NCBI RefSeq assembly: GCF_046224405.1
Contig: NZ_JBJXRK010000001.1
Location: forward strand, 186,001-250,000
Origin: Gudongella sp046224405
GTDB taxonomy: Bacteria; Bacillota; Clostridia; Tissierellales; Tissierellaceae
Reading direction: 5' to 3'
DNA length: 64,000 nt
Positions 17,665 to 26,451 of this stretch are shown here, piece by piece. The translations under genes and the position numbers were made by a program. Numbering within the stretch: position 1 is the first letter of the stretch; the number at the start of each line of letters is the position of its first letter. The notes under the pieces were generated by a model, which was not told the DNA's origin, did not search any database, and saw only the letters and a program-made list of their open reading frames with translations.

Positions 17665-19014
17665 CTATGTCAGGTTCTTTATCCATTTTCCTGATTTTAT
17701 TATGGGTATTCCCAAAAACGCCTTTATTACCTCTTCCATTGTCACCAGCAGGAAGACATACTCCACTGGTAGCTTCAATAGGACCGCACCCATAAAGGCA
17801 AGTGGCACCCCTATCAACCACACTGTGCTCAGGTCAATCTTCATGGCAACCTTTGTCTCTCCACCAGCCCTGAGGACCCCCACTATGGCAATTGTATTGT
17901 AGACCCTGATTACAAAGGTTAGGCCCATAAATACAAGAAGTCTTCTTGATACAGCATAAAGTCCTGGATCTATACCTCTGAACAAGGATAGTGGTATATC
18001 CGGTCCAAGTGCCATTACTATGCCCAGAACCAAGCCTGAAATGGTTGATATGACTATAAAGCTTATGGCATATTCATATGCCTTCTCTTCCTCGCCTGCC
18101 CCTACCTTGGAGCCAACCATTACACCACAGGCATTTGCCAGTCCCCTGACGATTACAAAGAACACGTTCTGGATTGTATTCGTTAGCTGCACCGCAGCCG
18201 TTGCCTCTTCACCTATCCTTGCATATGCTGCAGTGTACATTACCTGTCCCAGGGCCCAGAAGCCCTCAGTGAGGATTACGGGATAGATGGTGTCGATGTA
18301 TCTCTTCACAAAGTCCTTCTTCCAGCTCATAAGCTCCGAGAAGCTTGCGGCCAGTATGCTCTTGGTTCCATAAATTGCATAGACTATCAATAGGATTTCA
18401 ACTATTCTAGCGATTAGCGTTCCAAGAGCTGCTCCCCTTATTCCCATTGCCGGCATTCCCAGCTTACCGAAAATAAGGATATAATTCAAAGCTGTATTTA
18501 CAGTAAATGATATTATTGACACCTTAAGGGGCACCCTGGGTCTACCTGTTGTTCTTAGGGCGATTGAGAAGGCAAAGGATATGGCTGTGATTATATATGA
18601 CAGTCCAACTATCCTCAAGTATGAGGCCCCAAGCTGGATTACCTCCTGCTCATCTATAAACAGACCCATTACAAATTCAGGCAGCACAAGGGCTATAAAG
18701 GTGAATATGGTTCCAGCGATTGTACTGATTGTTATGGCAAGACCCATTACCTTCTTTATGCTCAGAACATCATCCCTGCCCCAGAACTGGGCGATAAATA
18801 TTGAGGATCCTGAGTTTATTCCAAAGGTTAGAAGTATATACAAAAAGAAAATCTGATTTGCCAGTCCCACGGCTGCAATGCTTGATTGCCCGAGGCTGCT
18901 TATCATCAGAGTATCTATCATGTTTAAGGATGAGGATATTAAGTTTTGAAGAGATACAGGGATTGCTATTGCCAGCATTCCCTTCATAAATTCCTTGTCT
19001 TTCAAGAATCTCAT
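17665..19014 (-). CDS. MATE family efflux transporter 1
   Basis: A 449-residue membrane protein with about 12 hydrophobic segments and the two-fold MATE layout (IAIPVSLQNLISSSLNMIDTLMIS near the N-terminus, and a matching ILTEGFWALGQVMYTAAYARIG after the midpoint). MATE proteins export drugs or metabolites in exchange for Na+ or H+; the substrate cannot be read from sequence. It stands alone between two terminators. The closest relative in the window is the second MATE gene at 26452-27813, but the two differ clearly in sequence and are not a recent duplicate. Confidence 0.9.
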   Translation of the reverse strand: MRFLKDKEFMKGMLAIAIPVSLQNLISSSLNMIDTLMISSLGQSSIAAVGLANQIFFLYILLTFGINSGSSIFIAQFWGRDDVLSIKKVMGLAITISTIAGTIFTFIALVLPEFVMGLFIDEQEVIQLGASYLRIVGLSYIITAISFAFSIALRTTGRPRVPLKVSIISFTVNTALNYILIFGKLGMPAMGIRGAALGTLIARIVEILLIVYAIYGTKSILAASFSELMSWKKDFVKRYIDTIYPVILTEGFWALGQVMYTAAYARIGEEATAAVQLTNTIQNVFFVIVRGLANACGVMVGSKVGAGEEEKAYEYAISFIVISTISGLVLGIVMALGPDIPLSLFRGIDPGLYAVSRRLLVFMGLTFVIRVYNTIAIVGVLRAGGETKVAMKIDLSTVWLIGVPLAFMGAVLLKLPVEYVFLLVTMEEVIKAFLGIPIIKSGKWIKNLT

Positions 19015-19047
19015 GGTGATGGTGTTCCTTTCACAAAAAAATTAAAT

Positions 19048-19082
19048 CCCAATATGCATTCTTAATATGATAGCATATTGGG
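19048..19082 (-). terminator. Terminator after the CvfB-like/unknown gene pair
   Basis: A 10-bp inverted repeat, CCCAATATGC (19048-19057) and GCATATTGGG (19073-19082), is followed on the minus strand by ATTTAATTTTTTT. It closes the 20463-19111 transcription unit ahead of the MATE gene. Confidence 0.75.
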
Positions 19083-19110
19083 ACCGCTTTGTGAAGATGA
19101 TTGTTATTGA

Positions 19111-19617
19111 TTAAACCTCAAGCACTTTCTCCTGGATGTATTCATTGAATTCCTTACCGTCGATTGTGACCCTTGTCTCCCCATATGGATTGATTGAGAT
19201 CTTGAAGAAGTTCATAATAAGCTTGTCCCCTTCAATCTTGTATACCTCTGTTGTTCCAGGTATGAACACAACCTTGATGTCCCTATCTAGCTTGTCCTTC
19301 AAATGGTCTAGGTTCAGGGTCTTGACAAGCTGGACCATTTCCCTCATGTTGTCCATATCCTCAAGCATCCACATGTTAAGGTTCCAGAATCTGCTTTCCT
19401 TCTTTGTGGGATTGTTCATCAGCTCCCTATTTGAGATTGCCGAGAGGACCTTTCTGAAGGAATCCTTTGTGAACTCCTGGTCGTAAATGGGCTTCAGGTC
19501 TTCGTGGTCGGCAAGCTCAATAAGATACTTGTCGCTTACCTTGTCCCTGTCTGCAACTGACTCCCAGAAAAATATCATCATTTCCACGGTATTGAAGTTA
19601 ACTGTTATACTAGCCAT
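19111..19617 (-). CDS. Conserved-looking protein of unknown function
   Basis: A 168-residue soluble protein; I do not recognise the family. The N-terminal two thirds look helical and acidic (EMMIFFWESVADRDKVSDKY), and the C-terminal 60 residues look like beta strands (VVFIPGTTEVYKIEGDKLIM, ETRVTIDGKEF). There is no signal peptide, membrane segment or Cys cluster. It starts nine bases after the stop of the CvfB-like gene and shares its terminator, so the two are probably one operon. That suggests, weakly, a role in RNA or gene control. Confidence 0.75.
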   Translation of the reverse strand: MASITVNFNTVEMMIFFWESVADRDKVSDKYLIELADHEDLKPIYDQEFTKDSFRKVLSAISNRELMNNPTKKESRFWNLNMWMLEDMDNMREMVQLVKTLNLDHLKDKLDRDIKVVFIPGTTEVYKIEGDKLIMNFFKISINPYGETRVTIDGKEFNEYIQEKVLEV

Positions 19618-19626
19618 TTCATCCTC

Positions 19627-20463
19627 CTATTTCTTGAGATTTATTCCCTTTGATGTTATCTGGATGATGCCTTCCTTGTACAGCTTGCCAACTGCCCTCT
19701 TGAATCCGGATTTGCTCATTTTAAGAGTCTTCTTTATTTCATGTGGCGGACTGCTGTCATTAAGGGGGAGGAATCCTCCACTGGCCTTCATTGCCTTGAG
19801 TATAACCTCTGCATCCTCATCCATCTGAAGGTGTCCTCTTTCCCTGAGGCTCAGGTCAAGCTTGCCGTCCTCATGGACCATGTTAATCCTTACCTCGATC
19901 TCATCACCCATCTCATAGATGCCATAAAGGTTCTTCTTCTGGATAAGGCCGTCGTATTTGTTGTCAATTGCAACAAAGGCTCCGATATCCCTGTTTATGC
20001 TGTAGATAGTTCCCTCAGCCTTGTCATTCTCCTTGTAGGGTGAATCCGTGCTAAGGTAATCCTTGATCTTCATGGTAGCTGCTATTCTATCGCTTTTGTC
20101 TATATAGAGCGCCACAAGATAGCTTTTGAACTTCTCCACTGCTCCAACGGTTTCGCTGAAGGGCAGGAAAAGGTCCTTCTCCAGTCCCCAGTCCATAAAA
20201 TATCCAATCTTTGAGGAGCTGATCACCATAAGCTTCTTGATTTCCCCAACCTCTGCAAGGGATTGGTTTGTTGTGGCAATAATCCTGTCCTTGCTGTCCC
20301 TGTAAATCATCACATTCACTTCATCCCCAACCTGGGCACCCTCCGGAACCTGGGAATTTGGAAGAAGAACATCGTCTCCCTTGTCCTCATCATCGTTTAG
20401 ATAAGCACCTACTGAAGCAAATCTCTTAATCTTTAAATCCTGTCTTTTACCTAATTTAATCAT
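19627..20463 (-). CDS. cvfB: CvfB/YitL-like S1 RNA-binding protein
   Basis: A 278-residue protein with repeated S1-like beta-barrel domains (DEVNVMIYRDSKDRIIATT; IGYFMDWGLEKDLFLPFSE; AEGTIYSINRDIGAFVAI) and a C-terminal winged-helix segment ending KRAVGKLYKEGIIQITSKGI. This is the layout of CvfB, a virulence and mRNA-stability factor in staphylococci. I chose the ATG at 20461-20463, preceded by AGGTG; the open frame begins 11 codons upstream with no support. The unknown 168-residue gene follows at once. Confidence 0.88.
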   Translation of the reverse strand: MIKLGKRQDLKIKRFASVGAYLNDDEDKGDDVLLPNSQVPEGAQVGDEVNVMIYRDSKDRIIATTNQSLAEVGEIKKLMVISSSKIGYFMDWGLEKDLFLPFSETVGAVEKFKSYLVALYIDKSDRIAATMKIKDYLSTDSPYKENDKAEGTIYSINRDIGAFVAIDNKYDGLIQKKNLYGIYEMGDEIEVRINMVHEDGKLDLSLRERGHLQMDEDAEVILKAMKASGGFLPLNDSSPPHEIKKTLKMSKSGFKRAVGKLYKEGIIQITSKGINLKK

Positions 20464-20534
20464 AGTACACCTACTTTTCTTTATTACCTCTATCATATCA
20501 CATGATTGAACAATATTAAATATCCTTTAAAAGA

Positions 20535-20560
20535 AAAACAGTGGTTTAACCCACTGTTTT
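20535..20560 (-). terminator. pckA terminator overlapping its stop codon
   Basis: A 10-bp stem AAAACAGTGG/CCACTGTTTT with its loop over the pckA stop codon (20546-20548), followed on the minus strand by a T-rich tail. Confidence 0.75.
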
Positions 20561-22213
20561 CATGCTTTCCACCTGGTCTTCAAGCTTTTCAAGCTCGAGA
20601 AGTGCTTCATCTGGAAGCTTGTCCCTTCCACTCTTGAAGTTTGTCATATGCTTTATGAACTCTTTTCTGTACGCAATTGAGTTCTGCCACATTGAGATGT
20701 AGCTGTCATCAAAGTCTGGAACAAAGCCCTCCACATCAACTGTCTGAAGGTCCTCAAAGCTTCCAAGCTGCTTGAATTGGATGGTTCCTGTTGCAATTCC
20801 TTCCAGCAGATTCAAGGTTACCTCCTTGGGGATTTTCTTATCCAGGAAATGTCCTGTGTTGAATATATAGCAGTCCACATCCCTTTCTTCAAAGAGCTTC
20901 TTGAACTTATCATAATCGTTGCTTAAAGGATAGGTCCTGAATGGGTTGGCGTATGGCTCAATTACAAGGGCGTTCATATCAACATTCTTTGCAAGCCTTT
21001 CAGCAGTCGATCTCTTCGTTGCAAGGGTAGCCCCCATTACAGATGCCAGAACAGGGTTGTTTATCTTTATTACCGGTGGCAGGGTTGCATCCTTCATGAG
21101 CCATGCTATTGCATCCACCGGTTCATCTATCTTGTTGACCCTGTTTTCAGCCCATAGCTTGGATTTTACAGCCCTTCCGTTTCCATTTCTAATATCCTCC
21201 GTAACTATCACCTTGTTTCCATCCTGGTCCAGAGTAACTCCACAGTTCTGTACTGTAAGCAGGTACTTGTTGGCAGGGTGTGCAGGTGGATAATCCTGGG
21301 TCTTGTCGAAGTATGACGGCTCAAGGGCTACAGAATAGCCTTCCTCAGTTGAAATTATGTATGCGTCGTCATGGAGTATTGTTATATCATATTTTCCGTC
21401 ATGCTTCTCATGGGTCAGTGTGGATTTACCCGATCCTGAAAGTCCAAAAACTCCCATGGTAAACTTGCTTCCATCCCTGAAGTTGTATCTTTTCATACCA
21501 CCGTGGCAGGATGCAAAGCCGTTTCGGTTTGCCATACCCCACGCCAGTGTCAAGGTTCCCTTCTTGTGCTCACCAAAGTACCTCATTCCCAATAGTAGGG
21601 CGGTATTGTGCTCAGGATCGAACAGGGCCAGCCCGTCTGGATGTGTCGGGGGCTTGTAGTCGGGATCTGAGAATACGTATATGTCTCCCTCCGGATACTT
21701 CTTTGATTCCTTGTACATCCTCATGTATTCCTGGGTCAGGTATTGGAAGTTCAGCAGCCATGAATACATTATATTCTCGTGGTTTAGAGGTATCAAAAGA
21801 TGGGCCCTTACCATGAAATCAGGATGCAGACCTATCAAGGCCTGGGCATGGTACAGTTTCTTGTATCTTGACTGATATACCGCTTCCCTGGCAATGGTGG
21901 TGTACTCAGTCTGATTTACATTGGCTTCTCCCATTATGACTCTGGCTCCGGCAAATCTTCCTGTTACAGCTCCATCATTGAAAAGCAGGACCTTTGAATC
22001 CGTCGATAGTCCAAGCTCTTCCGGTCTGTAAACAGACATATCCGTCACGATTGTTCCTGGAGAATCCTTTGCAAGCTTGTAGGCCTCACTGATTGAATTG
22101 ACCTTGGTTACATTGTTACCGTAAAAATTGGTTTCAATGGTTGTTCTAAGCGAATCGATAAGTGGATTACCCTTTGTTATTTCCTCCACCTTGTAATTGG
22201 ATGTAGTTGACAT
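20546..22213 (-). CDS. pckA: Phosphoenolpyruvate carboxykinase (ATP)
   Basis: A 555-residue enzyme that interconverts oxaloacetate + ATP and PEP + CO2 + ADP. The P-loop FGLSGSGKSTL and metal site HDDAYI of ATP-type PEPCK are present, with the substrate-binding region CHGGMKRYNFRDGSK just before. In fermenters the enzyme can run either way, for gluconeogenesis or for CO2 fixation towards C4 acids. It is a single-gene unit. A possible minus-strand promoter upstream has TTGAGA, 17 bases, TATAAC near 22279-22307. The ribosome site GGAGGGAAGAC precedes the ATG. Confidence 0.95.
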   Translation of the reverse strand: MSTTSNYKVEEITKGNPLIDSLRTTIETNFYGNNVTKVNSISEAYKLAKDSPGTIVTDMSVYRPEELGLSTDSKVLLFNDGAVTGRFAGARVIMGEANVNQTEYTTIAREAVYQSRYKKLYHAQALIGLHPDFMVRAHLLIPLNHENIMYSWLLNFQYLTQEYMRMYKESKKYPEGDIYVFSDPDYKPPTHPDGLALFDPEHNTALLLGMRYFGEHKKGTLTLAWGMANRNGFASCHGGMKRYNFRDGSKFTMGVFGLSGSGKSTLTHEKHDGKYDITILHDDAYIISTEEGYSVALEPSYFDKTQDYPPAHPANKYLLTVQNCGVTLDQDGNKVIVTEDIRNGNGRAVKSKLWAENRVNKIDEPVDAIAWLMKDATLPPVIKINNPVLASVMGATLATKRSTAERLAKNVDMNALVIEPYANPFRTYPLSNDYDKFKKLFEERDVDCYIFNTGHFLDKKIPKEVTLNLLEGIATGTIQFKQLGSFEDLQTVDVEGFVPDFDDSYISMWQNSIAYRKEFIKHMTNFKSGRDKLPDEALLELEKLEDQVESMKTVG

Positions 22214-22316
22214 GTCTTCCCTCCGTAATATTCTCTATAAAACCCTCTGGTTTCCTATAATATGTAAATATCATTACACTCTTGTTATAACATATTACCC
22301 CTTCCTTCTCAAGGAA

Positions 22317-22347
22317 AATCCGCCTGATTTTAATGTTCAAGCGGATT
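22317..22347 (-). terminator. topB terminator
   Basis: AATCCGC (22317-22323) pairs with GCGGATT (22341-22347), 14 bases after the topB stop codon. The inner CTTGAA/TTCAAG-like sequence may extend it. Confidence 0.6.
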
Positions 22348-22361
22348 ATTTTATGTTTTAT

Positions 22362-24521
22362 CTACAGCTTCAGCTTTGATAGGGCATCAGCTAGGCTGTT
22401 GTTGATATTGTCATCCTTTTTTTCCTGCTTCTTTATATACTGTGCAACTTCCCTTTTACCCAACTTGTCCTTTTCCTTCTTCTTTCTTTCCTCAAATTGG
22501 GAAAGCTTCTCCCTGTAACCACAGGAGCATGCAAATATCCTGTCATCTCCCTCTCCCCTAAGCTCCAGCTTCTTTTTGCATTGAGGGCATCTTGCATTAG
22601 TCACTGTTGAAATTGTCTTCTTGTGGCCGCATTCCCTATCCTGGCAAAGGTACATCTTTCCTCTTTTTGTCTTTACCTCCAGCATGAACTTTCCGCACTG
22701 GGGACATTTTGTCCTGGTCAGGTTGTCATGTCTGAAGGTCTCCTGGCTGTCCTTGATTTCCTTTGTGACCTTCTTGGCGTATTGGATGATGTCTCCCATA
22801 AAACTGTCCTTGCTTAGCTTCCCTTCTGCTATCTCTGAAAGCCTCCTCTCCCATCTTGCCGTAAGGTCGGGTGATTTCATATCCTGGGGAACAAGCTGCA
22901 GAAGCTGTTTCCCCTTTCCGGTAAGAAGGATTTCCTTTCCTCTGTGCTCAATAAGGTAGCTACTGAACAGCTTCTCTATAATATCCGCCCTGGTTGCTAC
23001 TGTACCGATCCCTCCAGTATCGCTGATTATTCCCTTCAGCTCCTGATTGCTTGTTGACATGTATTTTACTGGATTCTCCATTGCTGACAGCAGGGTACCC
23101 TCAGTGAACCTACCTGGGGGAGTGGTCTTGCCTTCTGTTCCATAAATCCTTTTCACAGGCAATACATCCCCTACCTTGCGATCCGGCAGCTCCTGGGTTT
23201 CCTCATCATCATCTGCTGCAAAGACCTTCCTGAAGCCCATGTCCAGAACCCTTCTCCCTTTTGCAAACACCTCATGTCCCTCTATGTCCCCAGTCAGGGT
23301 GATCTCCTCATACTGGTACGGTGGATAGAGAACGCTTAAGAATCTCTTGACCACCAGATCAAGTATCTTCTTCTCCCTGTCGTTTAATAGGGAAAGCTCA
23401 ACCGGCTGTTCTGTAGGTATTATGGCATGGTGGTCCGAGACCTTCTTGTCATCCACAAAGGACTTGTCGGCCTTGATTGTGTTTTTAAGAAGTGGTCTGG
23501 CAAGATCCCTGTAGCTACCGGTGCTTATGGCCTTTATTCTATCAGGAATCGTCTCCACAATATCTCTTGTGATGTACCTGGAGTCAGTTCTGGGGTATGT
23601 TAGGACCTTGTGGTTCTCGTAAAGCCCCTGCATTATGGACAGGGTTTCCTTGGCGGAGAAGCCAAATCTGCTGTTTGCATCCCTTTGCAGCTCAGTAAGG
23701 TCGTATAGAGCTGGAGCGTATTGCTTCTTGTTTTTCTTCTGAAGGGACGTCACTTTTAATGGCCCTTTTTTCATGGTCTCCATTGCCTTGTCCCTTGAAG
23801 GCCTGTCAAAGGTTTTTATGTCATTGTTTGCCGGATTTCTCCAGGTGAGAGTGATTCCATCTGCTTCCACCTTTATTCCGAAATAATCCTTGGGGACAAA
23901 GCTCCTGATTTCTTCCTCCCTGGTTGCAATCATCTGCAAGGTTGGGGTCTGAACCCTCCCGCAGGACAGGGGAGTGTTATATTTCACCGTCAATGCCCTT
24001 GTGGCGTTGATACCAACGTACCAGTCAGCCTCAGCCCTTGCCTGGGCCGATGCGTACAGGTTCTCGTAGTCCTTTCCGTTCCTTAGCCTTGCAAACCCAT
24101 CCTTGATGGCCTTGTCTGTCACGGAGGATATCCATAGTCGTTTTATGGGTTTTCTGGACCCAACCTTTTCCAGTATCCACCTAGCGACAAGCTCTCCTTC
24201 ACGACCAGCATCTGTGGCAATTACAATTTCTCCAACATCCTTTCTGTTCAGTGCTTCCTTAACGGATTGGAACTGCTTTCCGCTGCCCTTGATTACCTGC
24301 AGCTTCATTGGACTTGGCAGCATTGGAAGGTCCTCCATGTTCCAGCTCTTGTAGCTCTTGTTGTAATCCTCGGGCTCGGCAAGGGTTACCAGATGTCCAA
24401 GAGCCCATGTAACTATATATTTATCCCCTTCCATGTAGCCATTTCTTTTTATGTTCGCCCCAAGAACCCTTGCAATGTCCCTTGCGACAGATGGTTTTTC
24501 AGCCAATACCAATTTTTTCAT
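22362..24521 (-). CDS. topB: DNA topoisomerase III
   Basis: A 719-residue type IA topoisomerase. The N-terminal Toprim domain begins KKLVLAEKPSVARDIARVLG and includes ATDAGREGELVAR; the active-site Tyr lies in VLTYPRTDSRYI (about residue 310). Two C-terminal zinc ribbons follow (CPQCGKFML with CQDRECG, and CPQCKKKLEL with CSCGY) before a Lys-rich tail. It relaxes and decatenates single-stranded DNA links during replication and recombination. Length and Toprim layout match chromosomal TopB rather than TopA. It lies 32 bases downstream of the ABC-F gene and is probably co-transcribed with it. Confidence 0.94.
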   Translation of the reverse strand: MKKLVLAEKPSVARDIARVLGANIKRNGYMEGDKYIVTWALGHLVTLAEPEDYNKSYKSWNMEDLPMLPSPMKLQVIKGSGKQFQSVKEALNRKDVGEIVIATDAGREGELVARWILEKVGSRKPIKRLWISSVTDKAIKDGFARLRNGKDYENLYASAQARAEADWYVGINATRALTVKYNTPLSCGRVQTPTLQMIATREEEIRSFVPKDYFGIKVEADGITLTWRNPANNDIKTFDRPSRDKAMETMKKGPLKVTSLQKKNKKQYAPALYDLTELQRDANSRFGFSAKETLSIMQGLYENHKVLTYPRTDSRYITRDIVETIPDRIKAISTGSYRDLARPLLKNTIKADKSFVDDKKVSDHHAIIPTEQPVELSLLNDREKKILDLVVKRFLSVLYPPYQYEEITLTGDIEGHEVFAKGRRVLDMGFRKVFAADDDEETQELPDRKVGDVLPVKRIYGTEGKTTPPGRFTEGTLLSAMENPVKYMSTSNQELKGIISDTGGIGTVATRADIIEKLFSSYLIEHRGKEILLTGKGKQLLQLVPQDMKSPDLTARWERRLSEIAEGKLSKDSFMGDIIQYAKKVTKEIKDSQETFRHDNLTRTKCPQCGKFMLEVKTKRGKMYLCQDRECGHKKTISTVTNARCPQCKKKLELRGEGDDRIFACSCGYREKLSQFEERKKKEKDKLGKREVAQYIKKQEKKDDNINNSLADALSKLKL

Positions 24522-24553
24522 CTTCTCTTCCTTTCAATCCCTGGTTACTTTAC

Positions 24554-26431
24554 CTAGCTGTCCTTTTCCTTTTCTATCATCTCAGCCTTTTCAGAAAGGT
24601 AAAGCCACCTTTCCATCATTTTCTCCTGTTCCTCAAGCAGCTCTTCCTTCTTCTCCATAAGCTCCTGCAACCTGGTGTATTGAGACGCTGCCTGGTGCAT
24701 TTCACCATCAACCTGATCTATCTTTTCCTGTAGCTCCTCCAACTCATCCTCAATGGTCTCCCATTCCCTGGCTTCATTGAAGGAAAACTTCAAGGCCTTA
24801 TTCCTGCTGCTGGATCTCTCCCTCTTTGGTTGCTCCTCCTTCAATTCCTTCTTTTCCTCTTCCTTCCATATGGCTCTGAAGAAATCGTAGTTGCCTGTAA
24901 ATCCCCTTACCTCTCCGTCCCTGAGCAGAAACACCTTTTCTGAAATCTTGTCCAGCAGATATCTGTCGTGGGATACAACAATAACCGGGCCTGGAAACTC
25001 TTCCAGATAATCCTCCAGAATCTGCAAGGTCTGGATGTCCAGGTCATTTGTTGGCTCATCCAGGAGAAGTACGTTTGGGGATTCCATCAGCACCCTTAAG
25101 AGATAGAGCCTCCTTTTCTCCCCTCCTGAAAGCTTCTCCAGAGGAGTGTACTGCTGGTCAGGTGGAAACAGGAATCTTTCCATCATGGATGAAGCTGAAA
25201 TTTTGGTGCCATCTCCTGTAGTGATGAACTCCCCACCGTCCCTGATGTATTCAATGGCCCTCTGGTCACCATCTATGAATGGAGTCTCCTGCTGGAAAAA
25301 CCCGATCTTTACGGTTTCTCCGATTTGCAGCTCTCCAGAATCCGGTTCCAGAAGCCCCCCCATTACCTTAAGAAGAGTTGTCTTCCCGGTTCCATTTTCT
25401 CCAAGTATGCCAATCCTGTCATCCCTTAGAAGGGTGTAGGTGAAGTTTTCAAACAGCCTTATATCCCCGTATGATTTGCTGACTTCCTTCAGTTCGATTA
25501 TTTTCTTTCCAAGTCTTGTGGTTCCTACAGATATCTGCATATCAGCGGTGGACAGGTCCAGCGCCGATTCCTCCAGGGCGTTGAACCTCTGGATTCTGGC
25601 CTTCTGCTTAGTTGTTCTGGCCTTTGCACCCTGCCTCATCCACTGAAGTTCCTTTTTGTAAAGGGACTTTCGCTTATCCTCCATGGTCTTTTGATTCTCT
25701 TCCCGCTGAAGCTTCATTTCCATAAAATGTGAAAAGTTTCCCTTGTAGGAGTACAGCGAGCCACCTTCAAGCTCCATTATCTGATTTGTGACCCTATCCA
25801 GAAAATATCTGTCGTGGGTGACCATAAGGAGAGCCCCCTTCCTTTGAAGGAGTCTTTCCTCCAGCCATTCTATTGTCTGGTTGTCCAAGTGGTTTGTGGG
25901 CTCATCCAGGATCAGGATATCCGATGGCCCAATAAGGGCAGCTGCCAGGGCTATCCTTTTTCTCTGTCCACCTGAAAGATCACCAACCCTGGTGCTGAAG
26001 TCGGTTATCTGAAGCTTTGTAAGAATGGTCTTGGCGTCAGCCTCAAGTGCCCATACTCCATGGGTATCCATAAGACCGGTTAGTCTGATTATCTCCTTCT
26101 GATCAGAACCACCCTCCAGAGCCTTCCTATACTCCCTAAGGATCCTCATTGAAGGCCAATGCCCCTGGAATACCTGGTCAAGAACTGTCGAATCCTGATC
26201 GAATTCCGGGTTCTGGGGCAGATAGGATATGGTAACATCCCTTCCCTTTGTTATGGTCCCTGAGTCCCGTTCCTCCACTCCAGCCAGCAACTTCAGAAGG
26301 GTTGATTTTCCAGTGCCGTTTATTCCCACCAGACCTATCTTGTCCCCTTCGTTTATCCCAAATGTGACATTCTCCACAAGTGTTTTTTCAACGTATGATT
26401 TTGATAGATTTTCAACTGTCATCAGTACCAT
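24554..26431 (-). CDS. uup: ABC-F family ATPase, Uup type
   Basis: A 625-residue protein with two ABC domains and no membrane part. Domain 1 has GINGTGKSTLLK, LSGGQRKRIALAAALI and DEPTNHLD; domain 2 has GENGTGKTTLLKV, LSGGEKRRLYLLRVL and DEPTNDLD. A charged linker (residues about 240-275) joins them. The Glu-rich C-terminal coiled coil (last 90 residues) is typical of Uup. ABC-F proteins act on ribosomes; Uup also affects branched DNA. An antibiotic-resistance role is not suggested, since those members usually lack this tail. The first ATG at 26431 has AAAGGAT eight bases upstream. Confidence 0.88.
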   Translation of the reverse strand: MVLMTVENLSKSYVEKTLVENVTFGINEGDKIGLVGINGTGKSTLLKLLAGVEERDSGTITKGRDVTISYLPQNPEFDQDSTVLDQVFQGHWPSMRILREYRKALEGGSDQKEIIRLTGLMDTHGVWALEADAKTILTKLQITDFSTRVGDLSGGQRKRIALAAALIGPSDILILDEPTNHLDNQTIEWLEERLLQRKGALLMVTHDRYFLDRVTNQIMELEGGSLYSYKGNFSHFMEMKLQREENQKTMEDKRKSLYKKELQWMRQGAKARTTKQKARIQRFNALEESALDLSTADMQISVGTTRLGKKIIELKEVSKSYGDIRLFENFTYTLLRDDRIGILGENGTGKTTLLKVMGGLLEPDSGELQIGETVKIGFFQQETPFIDGDQRAIEYIRDGGEFITTGDGTKISASSMMERFLFPPDQQYTPLEKLSGGEKRRLYLLRVLMESPNVLLLDEPTNDLDIQTLQILEDYLEEFPGPVIVVSHDRYLLDKISEKVFLLRDGEVRGFTGNYDFFRAIWKEEEKKELKEEQPKRERSSSRNKALKFSFNEAREWETIEDELEELQEKIDQVDGEMHQAASQYTRLQELMEKKEELLEEQEKMMERWLYLSEKAEMIEKEKDS

Positions 26432-26451
26432 TATTTCAATCCTTTCACATA

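Noticed and set aside
24554..26431. ABC-F protein as an antibiotic resistance factor
   Set aside because: The C-terminal coiled coil and overall form match housekeeping Uup, and nothing around it suggests resistance.
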